From Paragonimus skrjabini miyazakii (Eukaryota; Platyhelminthes; Trematoda; Plagiorchiida; Troglotrematidae), in NCBI GenBank assembly GCA_014338405.1, contig JTDE01000269.1, positions 18,738 to 82,737 on the forward strand: DNA of 64,000 bases. The letters run 5' to 3'. Positions 60,101 to 64,000 of the stretch are shown here, one piece after another. Both the position numbers and the translations under genes were made by a program. The notes beneath the pieces were generated by a model, which saw nothing but the letters and a program-made list of their open reading frames with translations, had not been told where the DNA came from and did not search any database. Every line of letters begins with the position of its first letter. Within the stretch, counting starts at the first letter, position 1.

Positions 60101-63100
60101 GTAAAAAGATATAGGGATTGTGAGGAGATTTAATTCGGTTCCTTATGGAAAACGTTTGATACATGATTGGTAGTTCGACTTACATTGCCCAGATTATAAG
60201 CAATTTTTCCTCCCACAACTAAACCTTACCTCGATAGTGAAGATTTATGAAAAACTTCATATCGTAAAATTAGTCCATGAAGGAAACCTGATGCAACACT
60301 AGAAATTCTACCCTTCACTCTCCCCGTCCGTTCTGTGTTCAACACTGCTACATCAATGACCTTGGTATTGTGCGGGTAATCGCAACCTTTCGGGTGTTCC
60401 AAAGCAATCAAGCACAAGAATGTTGTTTTGCCAGAAAATGCAAACCCTACTCAGAAAGTAGCTAAGATAAGGCGTATTGATTGCATTATTTTGCTATGCT
60501 CGGTGCTTTTAAAATAATTTGCGTAATGACTTTTATGTACTCAATTGTTTCTGAATAAAAAATGCATTTCAAACACAAGAGAAATAAGTTTACTTTCAAT
60601 AAGTTCTGCAACTTTAGGCGTAAAGTTGCACATAAGATTTTGCCCCGTGACAATCCGTTTTGCACATGTGTTTAGCACCTTCTATATTAAAACGGTTCGT
60701 CAAGATGTAAAACCTTTTCGAACAAATTAACTACTGCAGTCGTATTTTACGTCAAAACTAGAAACCACTGCACATTGTTGCTAACGTAGACCTTGAAGTT
60801 CTATTTCTCTATACTGCTTCATACGCGAATGTGAAAATGTTTATCCTACGTTGTTTCTTTATTTCCATAACTTCAATTTTACAAAACTGACGTTTCATCA
60901 ACGTAAAATTATTGCTGTTCATTCAAACTGCACAGAGCATACTGTCAACTCAGAACACGTCAGTTAATCTAATCTAATTCAGAGATATCTATCAATTCAT
61001 AGGTTATTGCTTACGTGAAAGCACCGTTGCCATCCCCGTTGTATTGCTTTCGTTGTCACCCTTTATGTCATTGTGTAGTCAACTCAAGTAAAATATCGCC
61101 TACATTCAGAATACAGTTGGTTAACCTTAATTCATGGGGAGTTTTCTTCCTAACTCAAGATACTTTTACGAAAATCCAAATATGCACACTGCACAGCTAA
61201 TAAGGTGCAATTTACCTCGAGAGTATTCAGTAAACTTCAATATCAACCGGATTGGTCTATTTTACCAAACTTATTGGAGCGTTTATCTAAGCCGGGTATA
61301 ACCTTCAGTGATCCTCTGACCATACCCTTCATAATCGATATTTCTTTGAAACACAAACTATACATCTGTGATAATTACAACTGTTGCTGATTCTCGGTTA
61401 AGCTTCTGCCTTAAAATAACATCCAGCTGGCACAGTTTGCTTTTGAAAATGTAAGCTAGGGATATACTTCACATCTTACTGCTCCTGACGACGATGTCGA
61501 ATAATAATTTCTGTTGCAATAAAACCAATTTTAACCAAATTTTATGACGATAATACATATTTTCTATTTTCGCTTATATGCAAATTAATTATGTGGCGAT
61601 TTTGCAAAGTAGACACAATATTACCTTTCATTCTCAAACAAAAATAAGACATTTCGTTGGACCATCCTCAAGAGGTTGTTCAATTTATTGTTTGTTTATA
61701 CGAATAATCCCCTGTTTAATTACGTCATGTTTCTGCTATAAGTTAAATGACATCTTTATCATGTGTGAACACAGAATCAGAGCTTTAAACAAGTCTAGTC
61801 AGATACAACACTGTAATTGGACAACAAGTCCTGAAAATGGTAAACGTGAAAGGTTCAAGAAAAACTTTCCACAGAATGAACGAAACGTCTTAAGGGGAAG
61901 AAAGTTGATTCCTAATGAGTATATTTGTGAATAGGTTTCCATACATTACTCCACTGACCCAGTAGTACACTAGAAAAACGATTTATGGAACCAAAGATTA
62001 GAACACGATTTGGAAATTTAACCACTCTAACTAAAAAACTGATAATCAACTTCTCCGACTTCTGTGAAAGAGAATGTAGATTGTTTGTCATCAACATTTT
62101 AATGAATTAATCTCTTTCGAACAGTTAATCTTGGACCTTAGTGTTTATAAAAGACTGGCAGAGCTAAGCTATCGATCTACTAAATTTAAACTGTGTGAAG
62201 CTTGCCAAACCAGTTTATGTCCAGGTAGCTGTCTGACGTACAAAACTCATTAAATGTTAGCTCATGAACTAGTGCCTGCGCGACAAATTTTGCTTCGAGA
62301 ATGTTGTGAAAAGCGTCTTGTTAAACGGAAGGGCTGTTTCTGCTGACAAAAATTAGTCTTTTCGAAGACGCTCCATTCAAACAAGATTAAAAACTGATTC
62401 AGTGGCCATATCAAGGTGTCAGGACAATGAGGTACCATGGCTGAAACCAAAATAATTGGTCTGCCTTTGAATTCACAGCCACGAGTTTGAATTTACTGAC
62501 GAAATTTAGCAAGAAAATCCTCGGTTCCAAGGAAACCATCTTCAACCGATGTTTTCTTCAGAAACTTTCGATGTGATTAGCTGAGTTGATATGTTGGTCT
62601 CTGCGGTTAGATAATGATATAAGTCTGAGTGGTATTTCAGCCACCTTTAACTACGTACACTGAAATTTGCAATTTTATTTGGAGAGTCAAAAAACATTAA
62701 TCCCGCTAAGTAAATATGCGCAATTGCCTTCTTGTTGACAAAGTTAAAAAAATAACCCAAAAATTCAATGCCTACATTTAAGCATCCTTGTGATACATCC
62801 AGAGAAAGTATAAGTGACTAACATTTCGACGAAGAACTACTGAGTAGTAACAATATTTAGTAAGCTAGCTGCCGGTGAGTACATATATGCTAGGTTGGGT
62901 AACATTGGAATAAGAGCTATGTCTTATCAATCAGGATCAAAACCAGGTAAGCAAATCGATTGAGCGATTCATCAAAAATGTGGCTAATTAGAACCCATTG
63001 CGACTATGAACCATGTGAAATCGTTACTTTTATTGCGGCGATTGTGTTTACACTTGAAAGATAAAATATGTTTCGACAGCCTTATTCTGCATATATACTT

Positions 63101-64000
63101 TCGTGTGCTTCTTGGGTTCTACTAAGACAGTCAACGGAAGATCATTATAAGATCTGTTGGTTTTCAAACATATTGTCCATCTACTGCCAACGTTTTGCTT
63201 GATCTATCGGTTTGAGGTTACCAACTGGAGCAGATCGAGAAGTAACATTCTCACCACATACGAATTCATTAGAATTTGCTCCCATAACCTGCAGTTTGTG
63301 TCCAAAATCATTTCGCTCAGCCTTCGGAACAACCTTGACCTGATGAGATCTAGTGTGTTTGACAGCCACTTGGACATTGGGTGTTATAGCGGATTAGGAG
63401 CTACCCCGACCATCTCCCCACCCAGTAAGTCCGTCAAAGCTTGCGAATAAGGAGGAACCTTGATGGAGGCTTGACACTGATTTGGTTGACCTAATTAATG
63501 CCACCGCACTCAGTTCACCCAATTGATGATCATCCTGCTAAACACCGAAAACATATGTTATATTTGGTTTAATGATGGATATCTAAAAAATGAATTTGCT
63601 ATGTTGTTTTCATTACCACTATGGGCATTTTTGACAGTCTTCTGGTGGTTTTCAGTGTTTTTCTATCTGCGGTATTTAATTAACATCTTTCCTCGAATAG
63701 CCATTGAAACTCATGAATCTTTTTCAGCAAACATCTTATGATGAATCTTGAAGTGTATGGGGGTTCGCTCTGTTTTGACTCGCTTCAGCCGAATATTGCC
63801 TGCGATACATCCAATGTAGGCTTTGACCAAATTTCATAATTGCGATGCGATATTCCTCTGAATACTGGAGTACTGGTGCCTTCTAATCATCAGGTAAGAA
63901 AATGAGGATGATGAACAACTATCTTCCCCTATTAGGTAGCAGGGCAGCTTTTATTTAAAGCGACACCTCATGTTTGAAGTGAGATTGATAAAAAATGCTG
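54123..64000. other. No gene recognised; AT-rich noncoding DNA
   Basis: Open frames reach 118 codons (61578-61934 plus) and 97 codons (63157-63450 plus), lengths expected by chance in this much DNA, and show no domain. An imperfect inverted repeat lies at 59237-59289 (AGTCAACAGCAGTTCT against AGAACGCTGTTGCTGACT). No tRNA, rRNA, SINE copy or transposon domain was recognised up to the window end. Confidence 0.45.

Noticed and set aside
61578..61934. 118-codon plus-strand ORF
   Set aside because: At this base composition an ORF of this length is expected about once or twice by chance in 64 kb, and the translation shows no domain, codon bias or splice context.
63157..63450. 97-codon plus frame ending at a GTAAGT, overlapping a long minus open interval
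   Set aside because: Both strands are partly open and each is interrupted; no domain or consistent exon structure could be built.
1..64000. tRNA, rRNA, spliced-leader RNA genes and CRISPR arrays
   Set aside because: No tRNA cloverleaf with both boxes outside the SINEs, no rRNA-like stretch, no known flatworm spliced-leader sequence and no regularly spaced repeats were seen.

Overview
This window is eukaryotic, AT-rich (about 60-65% A+T by eye) and gene-poor. It has no bacterial-type gene organisation and no long intact ORF. Its contents are degenerate retroelements, a tRNA-derived SINE family and long stretches with stops in every frame. The retroelements are a Ty3/gypsy element with a CsRn1-type CHCC Gag knuckle, CR1/jockey-like non-LTR fragments, and a SINE whose body carries a hammerhead ribozyme, as in the schistosome Sm-alpha family. 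Together they point to a flatworm, most likely a digenean trematode. That assignment is an inference from element types, not from a host gene.

Layout. 1-1.2 kb: minus-strand endonuclease part of a decayed non-LTR retrotransposon, cut by the window edge. 1.2-4.5 kb: mosaic of decayed repeat DNA, including a probable gypsy integrase zinc-binding fragment (minus). 4.56-5.24 kb: a cluster of six loop-less palindromes of 22-54 bp. 5.38-9.15 kb: an LTR retrotransposon on the minus strand, bounded by 291-bp LTRs that differ at one position, with a gag-pol full of stops and frameshifts and lacking most of RNase H and integrase. 9.2-19.0 kb: no recognisable gene. 19.02-19.22 kb: SINE (minus) with a complete-looking hammerhead ribozyme. 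19.2-33.9 kb: mostly featureless, with one 61-bp candidate exon. 33.9-36.5 kb: plus-strand decayed CR1/jockey-like element. 37-42 kb: candidate short exons in otherwise noncoding DNA. 42.69-43.38 kb: two oppositely oriented SINE fragments and a 145-bp direct repeat around a 100-N assembly gap. 43.72-43.99 kb: probable last exon and poly(A) signal of an unidentified minus-strand gene. 44-64 kb: no recognisable gene apart from weak exon candidates.

Nothing here forms a pathway. Where host genes exist, the window shows isolated exons in long introns or intergenic DNA. The most interesting items are the ribozyme-bearing SINE, the palindrome cluster, and an LTR element whose LTRs look young while its coding region looks old, as expected of a non-autonomous copy mobilised in trans.
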